From contig JAKZAN010000002.1 in the NCBI GenBank assembly GCA_023053545.1, positions 9,730,790 through 9,794,789 of the forward strand: a DNA stretch of 64,000 nt. The letters run 5' to 3'. Below are positions 12,976 through 25,634 of this stretch, in pieces; position 1 is the stretch's first letter; each line of letters opens with the position of its first letter. The notes beneath the pieces are model-generated. The model saw only the letters and a program-made list of their open reading frames with translations, made no database searches and was not told the origin of the DNA. The position numbers and the translations under genes were made by a program. Origin of the DNA: Lepidurus packardi. Its lineage: Eukaryota; Arthropoda; Branchiopoda; Notostraca; Triopsidae.

Positions 12976-15237
12976 TGTTCTGTACCGACTCCACCTGCAC
13001 AGCACCGGAATCACGTGGTCATGGACGCACCAACCATAGGGTTGGATTTCATTCGGTTCGGCTACGAGTCAAAAAGCATAAAGGCGCTTAAAAAGATGTA
13101 GACCCCAAAAACTATCCTAACGACACACATATGATAAAAATGCCCTAAATGATCAGCCCTATAAATGGAGAAAGCGAGCGTACCTTAATCATGAAAAGGC
13201 AGAGAGCTTTCTTAGAAATAATAACTAAATGCTATCATCTTTCAATCCATTTAAGGTTGTTCCTAAGGAGCCCTGTTTGCTAAATGGTGTGAGATATTCA
13301 GACATATATGCCCCATAGATCCTCCCTGTCTTGTACCAACGTCTGAAATGGGTTCCATCTTCACACAATGGTATCTCGCAATTGTTATTAACCTTCCCCA
13401 CGACATTAAAGAGTATCTCAAATTCCTTCTTTGGAGAACAAGGAAAATGAGCAAGTAAGTTTTTTTTTTACCTGAGAGACTTACTACAGACATGACAAGG
13501 GTTCTCCCATTTTGCCTCTAGTGTTTCATTGAAGAGATAACGCAAGAAACCAGGAAAATAACACCGAAAAAAGCAAAAGCATTACAAAACATGCTGGGAA
13601 AGGCTGACACTATAGAAGCGAAAGAAAAAGGATTACTTGCTCTTTTCGTGAAAGTTATTTTCCCCTTTCATATTTCCCAAAGCTTCTAACGGTATCTCTC
13701 GTAACCATCTCGGTAACGAACTTAACTTGCCACGATTTTAATTTCTACCCATCGACAAACGTTATAACCTGGCTTATTTATGAAGAATTAAGGGTAAATA
13801 ATGGTATCCTAATAATTGAAATGTCAAACACAAGGGTCTAAATTCGCTCCAGATGTCAATGGTTTTCCATTACCACTGGCACAAAAATAGATTAATTTGT
13901 TCTCCGTATCCATTGCAAGGCTCATCAAATCAGACTTTCTCCCCAAACCTTCTCCATCTTAACGCCCTACGCAGATCACACATAAACTCCCCGCAGACGT
14001 CCATCAAGATTCCAAAGCCTATTTTTTAGGCTGGTGAAACAACACTGGAAAGTACATTTGCCCACATTTAATGGACCTTTGCTCTTCCGTGTCTCTTGTG
14101 TTAGATATTCTACCATAGGCCTACTTTACACGGCTATTAAAGAGCGTAAGTAATATTCTGTATGATTCTTTACGAGTAAAGGTTAGTCACGCCGGCTGCT
14201 AAGCAGGAATACTTCCTCAAACTGTTCATTGTCAATCGCGACTTCTACATGCTTACTGACCCGTACGAGGATGCAAATGTGCCAAATCTTTACCAAAAAG
14301 ATACGCTTGTGGCACTTGTTTCCTATTGAAATCATTGCCGCCTTCCGCAAAGGAAACACCGTAACAAATAAAACTAAGAAATAACATGATAAAATTAAAA
14401 AAATACATGTTTGCTTAAACGGCCGTTCCCTAAAACTGACTCTAGCGACCTAATTGCGTTTCCTCCGAGCAGGGCATATCAATGAAGCATATTTCAGCAT
14501 TCCGGAAGCACACAGCAACCGTAGAAGGCATAGTTGAAAAGGAAGAATACGTGCTTAATGACAAAGCAAGAACTTGCAAAACCCCAAAATGTAGGAAATA
14601 ACCTCACGTTTTTTTAAAAACGGACGTCAAAACACATCAACGAGCATAGAAATTCTTGTTTTTTTAGGGCAAGGAAAGAAAAAGATAGGGAAACAAGACG
14701 CAAAATAAAGAAAAATGTGGGTCATATTTGTTCCCCAACATTGTGCGTATTACGGCACTTTGTAAAAGCCAAAGTATGGGGCGAAAACATAAAATACACT
14801 TTTGAAGAAAGTTGACCATGGTGACCGTTAACTTGCCTTTATTTTCTTAGCGATTTCACAACCACACGCACTCTTGTCAATACGACAGGAACGCAGTTAC
14901 TTTGCAAGTAGATATTTTTTGACAATGGAAGCTACCACAGTCCCGTTACTTAGTCAAAACCCCTCTAATAACAAGATGAGAAATATTCATTGCATCGTAA
15001 AAAACGCATCTATAAGCTGAAACTTAAAAAAAAATCACTCTTAGTTTCGTTTAGAGTTTTTCGGCCTTCAGAGTTTTTATTTCTGGCTAAGGAAAACAAG
15101 GGAACGCGGTCAAGTGTGATATAAAAAAGGATGGCACGCGCAGCCGTCCGTTCAAACTGTGATAACCACTTTTCCAAAGCGCAAAGGAGTTAAAAGGTAT
15201 GACATAAGGAAGGGCTTAAGGATATAAAGTGTTTACA
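12976..15237. other. Intergenic, no gene recognised
   Basis: No exon chain or RNA gene could be supported on either strand. The stretch separates two minus-strand members of the DM4/12-like cluster and is unusually long compared with the spacing of genes after 18.9 kb. Confidence 0.5.
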
Positions 15238-16004
15238 CTATAATTCACTATGATCCTCAGAAAAGCCTGGCCGCATAGCATTCTTGGTTAAGGCCTTTTT
15301 AAGGAATGTCACATCAGCCAACTGTTGCCCAAGGGTCTTCTCACACTGATAATGGGCTGGACAATCATCGCCTCTCAATCCTCGTAGGATATCTTCTTTA
15401 TACACAGCTACTCCCCGCAGTTGTCGACTAGGACAAAATATCATCTCAAGTTAGTTAAAAAAAAATAGATTTGAACGATTAATTGTTACCTGATTATGCG
15501 ATATAGAGTCTGGATAATTATTGGAGCGCGAGCTAATGCATTATGGACATGACAAACCAACTTGCGCTTGCATTCTTCCTTATCTTCATCCAGAAAGGTA
15601 AAAGCATCTTCGAATTCCAAGTTACTCAAGATGTCTACCCATCTAACCCGGTTAAAAATACAATTTGTTCTTCAGTTCAACTGTAATAAAAAGTTCTAAT
15701 GTAAAGATTACCGGAAATCTTCTGGTAAATCTCTCCTTTTACGTGATCTTCTGGCCACAGGTCCAAGGTGGAATCCCATTAGTTTGGAAAGCGGAAGAAT
15801 GACGAGGCCGATTATTAACAAAGTGCCAAAGACAGATGCAAGGGCTAGAGCAATGGGACCTCCAACTGAACTAGTTAACGTGTTCGCTAAATCGTAAGGT
15901 GTTGCGAACTGGAAACCCACGTCAACTGGCTGATAAAACACTGCTTGGACTACGGGAACCCAATAACTCGCTGTAATGAGTGATAACTTCACACTTCGCT
16001 TCAT
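15238..16004 (-). CDS. Small transmembrane protein with DM4/12-like four-cysteine tail
   Basis: Exons are 15712-16004, 15490-15642 and 15238-15427, in phase throughout, giving 211 residues. The N-terminal hydrophobic segment (about 1-22) is a likely signal peptide. Residues about 48-75 (GGPIALALASVFGTLLIIGL) form a transmembrane helix, followed by a basic stretch RRSRKRR. The C-terminal domain carries C122-x5-C128 and C171-x5-C177 (DDCPAHYQC), close to the DM4/12 arrangement. The first pair is followed by H rather than the usual E. It is the fourth of the five cluster genes, lies 640 bp downstream of the fifth, and is on the same strand. Confidence 0.82.
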
Positions 16005-16644
16005 TTTCTCAAGGTTAATTTAAATCACAAAGTTCCCAGGTAATAAAATAATCAAACTGAACAATTCAAACTTAATTCTCGTTCCAAGCAATTCTTTCAA
16101 CGTCTTCGAGACAAATGTATGGAATGAAATATGCCGATGTGATGCAAAACGCTCATTACCTTGCATTGCAGCAGCTCTCTGGAATACCGTTGGGCATGTC
16201 AACTTATGTCAGGGTCAATATGGGATTAAGAGAAACCCAGGGTCAACTAGGACCTATAATACTTATAGTGACCGAATATGTGGTCGCTAGCTGAGCAAAT
16301 AACCTTGTAATAGTCTCGTCCACGGTCAACACGAACATTCTTTTCAGACTTTACAATAAATAAAGACTAGGCAAGCGGCAATCAAGTGTTAAAAAGCGTC
16401 AAGTGAAGGGTCCTAATCGGGAAATAAACATAATACAATAACACGAGGTTTACAGTTTCATTTAGCCGTAGGTAGCTTAATCAAAGCGCTCAGATCATGA
16501 GGGCAACTGCTATATGGCACATGGCAATTGTCGTGACGTAATCCATAATCCATTGCCTCAGCGTATCTGCTTAAACTCGGAGGGGCGTAAGCACTACATC
16601 ATAACATTTAATGATTACAAAATTGCGGAGAGTGAAACTATGTG

Positions 16645-17314
16645 TTACTTGAGTTTCTCCATGACGTAGCGTAGGAAAATATTTTTGGCTGCTATGCTCT
16701 CGAATTCACACAAAGCACGTTTACGACAAGGTTCGCTGTCAATATCAAGCCAAGAAAAGGCCAATTCGGGAACGTCCACACTGCAACGAAAACATTTGGA
16801 AAAAGAAAATGTCATAATGAGTTTCTAGTGAAAAGCAATGGTTTGATGCCTTTGTAATGCGCGAGCGAAGAAAGAAGATTCCTGATCGGGTTGATTAAAG
16901 AACAAAGCGTATGGATCCCCCAACGAGCGCTTCTTTTTGACGGGTTCAACCGCAATCCACAGCGCATATATGACCAAGTATATGGAATAGCCAATGACTG
17001 CGGCTCCAATTGCAGCTCCCGTGGTTGCGTAGAAAAAGTTAGCCAATTGTTGCGCATCTGTATTCCACAGGGAAAAGGATCAATGTTTTAGCTTGACATA
17101 AACTTCTCTAAGTAATTTTACCATTGAAATTGAATCCCGCAATCTTAAACGGGAACGCAGAGCTAATATTCGGGATACGTAAGCCCAAACTGGTGAGATT
17201 CACGTTAGGGATAGTAATTGTCTTCTCTTCAGCTCGAGCTTCGACTAAACGGCACGATAGCAATAATACTGAACCCACTATTGAGAGCAAAACAGTACGA
17301 TGGAAAGAACTCAT
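16645..17314 (-). CDS. Small transmembrane protein with half of a DM4/12-like tail
   Basis: Exons are 17122-17314, 16850-17057 and 16645-16780, giving 178 residues. Residues 1 to about 28 are a signal peptide. A transmembrane helix follows at about 72-95 (GAAIGAAVIGYSIYLVIYAL), then a basic KKKR motif. The last exon contains C152-x5-C158 followed by E (CRKRALCE), the canonical first DM4/12 half, but the frame stops 19 residues later, so the second cysteine pair is absent. Intron 2 appears to start with GC rather than GT; no GT donor keeps the frame. It is related to the 15238 gene by domain order. Confidence 0.75.
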
Positions 17315-18677
17315 CTTCCTGGCCGAACAAAGGTTGGGTGATCTATGCGTGATTCGGAGCCGCTACCTGTGTTCCTATATCATCTTCTAAGGCTCATTAA
17401 GATGCGTGTCAGATGTCAAGGAAGTCATGAAAACTGGTCACTGCTGGAGTTCCGATGACCTTTCCAAAGGATGCTACGACAAGGAGCACCTGACAGAGAC
17501 AAAGTTCAATAGGGCAACCCGAAAGCCGCCCGGAAGTTCCGAGATTATCCAACTGAACTCAAGACATTCAAACCACAAAAACTGTTGGTCACGTTCCAAT
17601 CCGAAGTAGCAGTTAGCCCGTATCCTGCCCTCGACGATAATATCCGGAACCATGCTTTGAAAAGAATAAGAAAAATTCAAATCTAACGTTTGTGACGTTT
17701 GGTCCCCTGACTGCCTAAAGCATTCACCCAGGTAGTCTTTGTTAACTTTAACGTTCAGTGTCCCAGATTTGTTTATCTACAGCCAAACAGAATCCCATAT
17801 TTTCAGTTTTTAGTTCAACGCACTTTCCCACATGTTAAGTTTGCAGTGCTTCCCCATCTTTGCAGACCAAAAATGGTCCCTCGCGCTGCGCTTTACCCGT
17901 CCTGTAATTATAGACGCTTCGTCATGTTTTACTATAATGGTCAGGAAAAACGAAAATGTCGAGAAGACAGACAAAACTATTGCTAATGCTCGACCATCAC
18001 TCAAGCTTTGACATGCTGACCCAAAAGTTGAAATATGGTCTGAAAGGTACAGTATCAGCTTTAAGTACAGCATTCGTAAGCTTGCACTAATTGTACCAGA
18101 AGAACTGTGTCACTAACGTTTTATACTTTAGTACTAATGTCTTAGATAAGTTGTTATTCGTCATAATTTAAGTCGTGTTTACTCATCTATACTGACCATT
18201 AAGAAGATGTAAGGTGTCAGCGACTCACATTACAATTAGGCATTCCATTCATTTCAACTTCTGAATGATGTTATAGGTCTTCGGATTACTCACTGAGAAA
18301 GGGAAACGAATCCTTTTACTTTAAGTGCCTTTCAAAGTACTATTAAAAAAAGGGTTCGCATTGTAGATTGAAACCCCTCTCTGGACACACGAAGTGTCTA
18401 TCAGCATGTTTGGAAGCATGACACGCTTGTTTTAGCCTCTATAGATCAAGGACATATAAAAACATTGTCTATAATACATTCTACCCTGTGTTAATAAGTC
18501 TAATTTAGTATTGTCTCTGAACCCACACTGTAGGAAGGAATACAAAGGCGGTCTACAAAAGAGTTAACGGGACTTGGTTTGTATTAGCGCATTAAAATGC
18601 GTTCTTACACCACAACACACGGATTCGGTATGCAGACAATCGCGCACGCACGGAATTTTTCTCTCCGTGTACTAGAC
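17315..18677. other. Intergenic, no gene recognised
   Basis: This spacer lies between the DM4/12-like cluster and the NOMO gene. Open frames such as 17474-17680 (minus) and 17810-18073 (minus) have no recognisable residues or splice partners. No structural RNA was seen. Confidence 0.5.
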
Positions 18678-18823
18678 CAGTGGTTATCAAACTTTTTTAA
18701 CCCGCGGCTCCCCTGACACAAGCATGACATTCACCTCCGATATATAATGCTAAATAATCCCAAATACGCAACCGCTTTTGCCAAAGACTCGCGGCTCCCA
18801 GTTTGACGACCACTGTACTAGAT
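18670..18823. mobile_element. hAT-type non-autonomous transposon (MITE), 138 bp
   Basis: The element runs from 18678 to 18815. Its ends are inverted repeats: cagtggttatcaaact on the left, and agtttgacgaccactg on the right, which reads cagtggtcgtcaaact in reverse complement. The flanks tactagac (18670-18677) and tactagat (18816-18823) agree at 7 of 8 positions, an 8-bp target duplication as hAT elements make. The subterminal motif cgcggctccc occurs near both ends. It contains no coding sequence. It lies about 90 bp beyond the 3' end of the NOMO coding region. Confidence 0.85.
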
Positions 18824-18907
18824 TCTATCTCACAACCACACCAGAAAAGACATATAAATTGGGTCAGTTTAAAACTCGAACTAAAGGAAGATTCTGGAAG
18901 GTAACTA

Positions 18908-21900
18908 TCAAATCTTGCGTGGTTTAACTTTTCTACGCGTAGTCGTCTCAAACATGGCGTAATCCGCTTCTGTTAATGGCGGAGGATTCAAAGTTCCTCC
19001 GTGACTATTATGCCCGGAGCTTGTGCCCGCGTTCTTTCTCTCTTGTATGGCATCCAATACTTTCTGGAGAAAAGGCAATACTTTATCGTACTGATAAATG
19101 AGCGCTGCACAAAGGAGCAAGAAAGCTAAACTCTTGAAGGAAACTTGGCTGGTTTCCACCTCAACGTTTCTGATCCGAGGCTCAAACCTCAGACTCAGAT
19201 GCTTGTAGGAGATATTTGCTGTGAAAGAGACTTCAGACAACTTGAAATCATACAAATGACGAGGCAAAGAGCAATCTAATTGCACAAAGTAAGCCCGGCC
19301 GTCCATGGGCAAAGGAGGGAAAAATACAAAAGGGGTATGTTCCAGTTTGAGCGTATATAAAGGCGAGTCGGGCTCATCTTCGCGGAACAACTTGAGCTTG
19401 AGCGATTTTAGATACTCCGGCGATGCAGTGACGCTGGCTGTCAAGTCTAATTGTTTAATTGATTTCACTATCATCAACTTAAGACCTGTAGCATCTTCAC
19501 TGGTAACCTACACAAAGAATATTACTTCAAACAGGTTCTTCCTTCCTGGATGGAACTTTTCCTTCTCAAAATAGGATACATTTTACCTTCACAAGAATGT
19601 TGTTTGGCAAGGACTTGTCAATATTGTTATTGACGCCATTGTCTTTCTTCAGACGGACTTCGTAGTCGCAATTGGGCATTAGCCCACGAATCCTAAACTG
19701 TCCATTGGCTTCTGAAGTAGCTTCTTCCTGGTAATCCAAGCATTGCTCGCCAGTACCAACCGCCTCAACGATCACGCCCATTTCACCTTCTCCGTTGAGC
19801 AAGGTAACCACTCCATATGCACTAAATGCAAACCGTTCGCCTCTAAACAAATAAAAAAACATATATAAAAAATAGAAGCAAATAAATAGATACATTAAAG
19901 CCTCCGCATACCTTAGCTCGGTAAAGGCTGTTAGCATGGGGAATTTCGGAACAATTTTGTGAGAAAACCAGTACATTTAATGAAAAAAATCTTTGACAGT
20001 AACCTTAAGCTTGCCAACAGGTAGTCCACAACCGAAACATATTTTTTCCAAATTTTCATTAGCAATGTGGAAATGAAGTTTTTAAAGTAGAAGAACTACG
20101 TTGCCTAAAAATCTGGCTTTGGTGGTGCACTAGCTTTTAAAAAAATTAAACTTTGCTATACGCTGCTTTTTAATCTGACCAACTTTTTTCTAGAATTCTT
20201 GCTCCGAAATTTCGAAGACTTGATATGAGACGTGCTGCTACAGCAAACTGTGGTGACAAATTGTACTTATCAGAATCAAAGCAAGCGTAGAAACTTTACC
20301 AGCAATTAGCTATCGATTTCTTTTTTACTTTCTTATGCAAGGCTTTGGCAAAACAATAACAAACATCAATGCCATCTATGACTTTTCGCATCAATAAGCT
20401 AAGGTATACAGGAGCCTTAAAAGTAAAAATATCATTATTATACATAAATAAACAAATAATAAATAAATACGTTTTTAGATAAATAATTAAATGAAGTAAC
20501 ATAATTAAAATTAAAAAAAAAAATTATAAATAAAATAATACGAAATTAATCAGTAGGCTAAAATAATCCAATCATTACGACGTTAATCAAACTGTTCTTC
20601 ATTCGTCTGTTTTAACTTGTTCACCTAATTTGGACGGGGACTGAGGCTCCATCTTCCACTTGGAGCATCTGGGAAGCTGGTTGGAACTTGTACTCCTTCA
20701 TAATGGGTCTCAAGAAGTAACCTCCAGGACTCAAGCTGCCGAAGGTAACTTTTCCGCTGGCATCCGTCGCACTGTTTTGTCTATAACCAACACCGCCGGC
20801 AGTAGATACCAAAACGCCTGCTAAAGGTTGTCCATTCTCTCCTTCGACGCTGACGACAATTTCCGCTAGCTTCTGCACCAAAAAATGGCCCAATTCGCCC
20901 CCTTTGGGTGTGACCACAAACCCATTCTTCTCGGCCATGATAGTGAACAGAGAGGCAGGATTCTCAGGCCAGACCACGCCCTCTTTATTCAAGGGACCTA
21001 CGCTGTAGCTTCCATCCGCGCCTGTTTGGACTACCCACGGAGTATCTAAACTACCTCCACTTACAGTAACCGTAACGCCCTCAGTGGGCGGGGTTACCGT
21101 GCCACTTATGTATAAGCCATTTTGTGCTACAAACTCGGCTGCGTTGCGTTTGCAGTCGTTGGGCATTACTACTTTGGTTGAAGCCGGAAAAAAGAGGAGT
21201 TTATTTGCGTGCGGAATTAGTTCGATCTCCATCCCTGAGGGAACGTGATGGCTGAAACAGTAACGCTGCTTAGCTCCTTCTTCTTTTACCGACGATGGTA
21301 TTAGGCGTTGTTCATTGGCTGTGACGTAGAGATCTTCGATATGGGAGTCGGAAAGGATCGAAAATTGCATTTCATGGGCCACAGCTTGCAAGCTGATCCC
21401 ATGCTGAGCGGATTTCGTGTCCCACGTGATTTGGGAAGGTGAAAACGTGTGGCAGCTGCTTGGCATTAGCTTGTAACTGCCAGAAGCCGGAAGACAAAGG
21501 GTAGACGGACCAGCAGCGACCTTTAACACGCCTTTATCAGCCGAGTTTTGCACTTCGTACTGCAAATCGGTGGGATGGGAGCTGGTGACTTGTAAGGCGT
21601 AGCCAGTTTGCTGGAAAACGACACTATCGACGTCAGAATCGATGATTTCGAACTTTAGAGATTTTTCTTGCCAGCAGCCTTCTTGGTCAACCAGGGAGAC
21701 CCTGTAAGTGCCAGGAAAGAGGTCGGTGAAAACAACGCTGTCTTGTGTTAAGGTTTTTCCCGCCTGGTTGTCCAGCACTAGAATGATGTCTGAATTGCAC
21801 GGGGATTGCGAGCATCTCGCGGAGACCTTAGCAGATGCTTTCAGTTGGTGGAAATCCAGGTCATATTTTGGCGACGCTTCAATTTCGAGTTGATGTGACT

Positions 21901-23631
21901 TAGGTTTTAACCTTAAGCCCTTTTTCTGCTCAGATTCGAGGATTACAGGCTTAACTTCGTACGATCCTGGTTTCAATTTGGCGCAAAATTTGCCAGCCGA
22001 GTCGGTATTGACAGTTTTGGGTTGATCACCTTCACGGACTTGGCCGGTTGGGATCAAGAGAATTTGCCTTGAGGAGCGTGGGATGGAGGAGGGAAGTTCC
22101 GAGACGTAGATTTGACCGCAAATTTGAACCGTAGTTGCAGTTACAGTAGGCAGAACTGGTGAGTTAGGTCCAATGCGAACGCTAAAAGGCTCAAAACCGT
22201 AATTTTCTGGGAAAAAAAATATTCTTATGCATGTTTGGGGTAATGTAAATTGAATGACTTACCTGATTTAATTTCAAGGCGATAATTGCCCGTGCGAATC
22301 CTTTCCAAGTAGTAAAAGCCATCGGAATCTGTCTCGGCTACGAGTTTGCCATCTAAGAACACTTGGGCCTTTGCCAAAGGTTCAGATGTTGGGTTTAGTA
22401 CTCGTCCATTGACGCGGAAACCTTGAACCTACAATCAGACTACAATTAGTAAATAAAATAATAATAAATTAGGAAACATATAGGAGGCAATATTAACAAA
22501 TTAGGAAAAGAGATAAAAGTGACTAAATGAACGATTATTAGTTGCGAGTTAAGAGGTTTTTTACCATGAAGGAAGGATCAACTAGCACATCCGCATCTTC
22601 AACAGATACATCCAGAGTAGTTGGTTGGATGTCAAACTGAGTGTGTTCGCCCTTGTAGGACGGAATTAATTGATATTTCCCTGGGGGCACTACTGGGAAA
22701 TTGAATTCTCCCCTTTTGTTAGACGTAGTGCTGCATGAAACAGCGCTGTCTGGTGTCGTAGAGAGCCCACAGCTTCGTAAGGGCGTGGCGCTGTTAGAAT
22801 CCAGGGCAAAAGTGACTCCTCGAATAGCTTCACCATCGCTTAATACTTTGCCTTTAACTTCGTAGCCTTGGACAATGAGACCTTCTTCTACAAAGACTGA
22901 GTCGTTCTCAAGGTTAACATTAATGGTGGAATGAAGCAGTTTCCATTTGGGGTGAGAAGCGCGGACTTGATATTTGCCAGGAAGGATATTACCAAACGAG
23001 AATTTGCCGAGAGGACCGGACTCGATGCTTTTCAGCACTTTGCCATCTTGAACGAGCTCTAGAGTTACTCCAGCGGGCCCCTGGTCTCTATTTTGGCTCA
23101 AAACCTACAATCAATTAAAGATACTAAGTATTATAAGAACTGAACTATTGCAGAAAACACGAGATGAAGGCACTACCTTCCCATGGATGGAAAAGCCTTG
23201 GAATATAAAGTTGACGTCTTTGCCTAGACTGCAATCGTCTGTAGACCCATCAACTAGTACGGGTATTTCCGAAGGCTCAAAACTCCAGCCAGATGGAGAA
23301 GAAACTCTGAGCACATACTCCCCTTTGTCGTACAAAGGAATAAAATAATAACCATTGTTAGGTGCACAGTGTGTTTGATCTTTAAAGCTGCCTTGCTTTG
23401 TAAACCTACAAATAATGCACGCGATTAGATAAAACGTCTCAAGAATTAATCATCAACAGAAGAACCTTACAATTTGACTTCTACTTTGGAAAAATCCAAA
23501 GGCACAGGAACACCTGCTGTTACAAAGCCACCACATCCTAAAACCTCGTCCGCTGATGTTAAAGATGCCACATTGTATAGAAGAACAGTAAAACACGTTA
23601 ATAATTTAAGAAAAGTCCCGGAATTCGTCAT
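18908..23631 (-). CDS. NOMO: NOMO (nodal modulator / pM5), ER membrane protein
   Basis: NOMO works in the ER membrane with nicalin and TMEM147, in the BOS complex of the multipass translocon. Seven coding exons (23471-23631, 23177-23405, 22565-23104, 22263-22428, 20625-22206, 19587-19842, 18908-19507) give 1177 residues, near the usual 1200. A signal peptide (MTNSGTFLKLLTCFTVLLYN...) is followed by repeated beta-sandwich modules with the G-x-V and SDSDGFYYLERI/SPGKYQV type motifs. A single C-terminal transmembrane helix (SLAFLLLCAALIYQY) precedes a short basic cytosolic tail. The start is the ATG at 23631; the frame continues upstream only through non-ATG codons. The intron before exon 6 (782 bp) is the longest in the gene. 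Confidence 0.95.
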
Positions 23632-23981
23632 TTTCTTCCCAGTCGCCGGTAGAAACAACTGTCACGGGTCCGGTTCCTTGAACTACTAATTGATGAACTT
23701 CAAGCTCTGCTCAACAAGTTCTGCTCATAAAGATCAAGCGGGAAATTTGAATCCCAATATACCCGAAAGCACACGGTTCATGCCTACTAAATAGTTAATA
23801 TAACTTATATGTTTTAAACGTAGCATTTGCACAACACCGTTTTCGTATTTACGAATGTCAAAGTTATAATAGTTTAAAAAGTTAAGAAGGTTATTTTGCA
23901 GATATTTATGTATTTAAAGGCACGTTGCAAATTATTTTAGTGGTCTTGCATGAAGAATTCAGAAAATTTTGGAGTTCGTTT

Positions 23982-25576
23982 TTAATAAGTGGAACCAATG
24001 TTTCCAACCTTGATGTTGCTGAACTTGACGGAAGCACTTGCGTACTGCGATTCTACATCAACGGGATTGCCAGAGCTTGTTGAGCAAGGTCCGCGAGCAA
24101 TACCGGGCTTGCTAGGATCAGTATCGGTGGGGTAGTTGGAATCCAACCACAACATATGAGCATCATGATCGTCCCACAAGCTCATTACCAAGACCATGCC
24201 CTTCTTAATGGCAGCTCCCATCTTCTTAATTCCTCCTTTGTTCTGGTGGTCATTAATGTCTCCGAACAAGCCCTTGGTGGAGGAGCACATTTCATCGGTG
24301 AGGGAATCGTATTGTGTTACACCATTCAGGTTCACCTGCGATAGAAAGAAAAACACAATGAGTACCCAAAGTCGAAAAAGACAAGTTTTTTACCTTCGAG
24401 TTCTGGATAGTTTGACCATTCTGTTTGTACAAACGACGGATTTCCTTGAGGTCACCGTTGGCAGTACCGTCTGTGGAAATGAATTGCGTAACTACGGTAA
24501 TGGGTTGGGTGGTATCAAGTTTGTAGCTGGAACCAGGACCATAGAAGGTGTGGTCACCCAAACGGTAAGAAGCAAAATCGCAGCCATCTTTGTCGCAAAC
24601 TCCCTTGTATCTATATAGAATATATTAACTTTGGGAATTAGCTAGTCAGTTTTAAATATTAGTCACCTGTCGTTGCTGGTGTTGTCTCCACAATCGGTGC
24701 CTTCGCATTGGGTTTGACCGTCAACGGAACAGGGATGAGAAGTGTAGGCTTGGCTGTATTTGTTGGCTTCCCAGATGTCCATTTCAGCGCAGCAAGTTCC
24801 ATAATGTCCAACTCCGGAGTTTTCATCAACGGGGGAAGGCTTCCAGTCCTTGGAGTTGGATTTGCCATCGATCCATTTAACGTCATGGGGGCATTGAGCA
24901 TCGCAATAGCCGGTACCGTACTTTGCTCCTCCTTTGTTGGTAGAGTACTTGGAAGCACCACCATCTTCGTCCATCTCCACGAAGTACAAGGCGCCGTTCA
25001 AACCGCATTCCAAGTTGGAAACGTCGACGTCAAAGGTGAACTCCTGGTTCATCAACTTGAACATGTGATATCTGTTACAACCAAGCAATTTTATTAGAAA
25101 ACTCCGGGAACTCTTTCTGAAATATACTTCGAGTTGCTGGAATCCAAGAGGTAGGTACGGGAACCGACGTTCTTGGAGTACGCTCCTTGGGTGACGAACT
25201 TCAAAGTAAGAGCGTTACCAGAAGTGGAGGCTCCGTACGTTCCAGACCAGTCGCTGCTACTGACGCCATCAATAGCGCAGTTTGAAGTGCAAGTATCGGG
25301 ATCAGGGCAGAGGGAGGCATCCCACGTGTTTCCGGTATAGCAGTTAGTGTAACCGGAAGTCTATAGAAAGGTGGATTAATTCAGATTTTACTTTTCGGAT
25401 ATCAATACACTTACAGTATGAGTCCATCTCCAGTTTGCGTCCATGACGACTCCACCGGTTTGCTGCTGTCCGCCAACAGTTACGCTAATAGGGAGAGGTT
25501 GTTCGGCAGTCAATGTCCCGATGTTTTGGGACATTGCTCCTGCCACAAGGCAGGTAGCGAGAATTAGCAAGCGCAT
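23982..25576 (-). CDS. GH7 cellobiohydrolase (secreted cellulase)
   Basis: A family 7 glycoside hydrolase cleaves cellulose chains by a retaining mechanism. Exons 25415-25576, 25128-25360, 24667-25071, 24394-24610 and 23982-24335 give 456 residues. Residues 1-16 are a signal peptide ending MSQ. The mature start ([13 protein letters not shown]) is typical of GH7. The catalytic motif EMDIWE places the nucleophile at E228, the assisting D230 and the acid/base at E233. Many cysteine pairs and the motifs [28 protein letters not shown] and [17 protein letters not shown] are present. The protein ends GNIGSTY with no linker or carbohydrate-binding module, like other crustacean GH7 enzymes. Four short introns and the normal context argue against contamination. 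Confidence 0.95.
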
Positions 25577-25634
25577 TGTTACTTCTAATTCAGTTCAACG
25601 TCAACTGACGACTCATTCACTGCAATAGACACAA

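Noticed and set aside
23632-23658. Longer NOMO N-terminus
   Set aside because: The upstream frame begins with a TTG codon, not ATG, and the ATG at 23631 starts a normal signal peptide.
24196-24618. Plus-strand open frame of 140 codons inside the GH7 gene
   Set aside because: It is the antisense shadow of GH7 exons 4-5; the minus strand has the catalytic motif and consistent splice phases.
24708-25097. Plus-strand open frame of 129 codons in the same region
   Set aside because: Antisense of GH7 exon 3, which encodes the EMDIWE motif on the minus strand.
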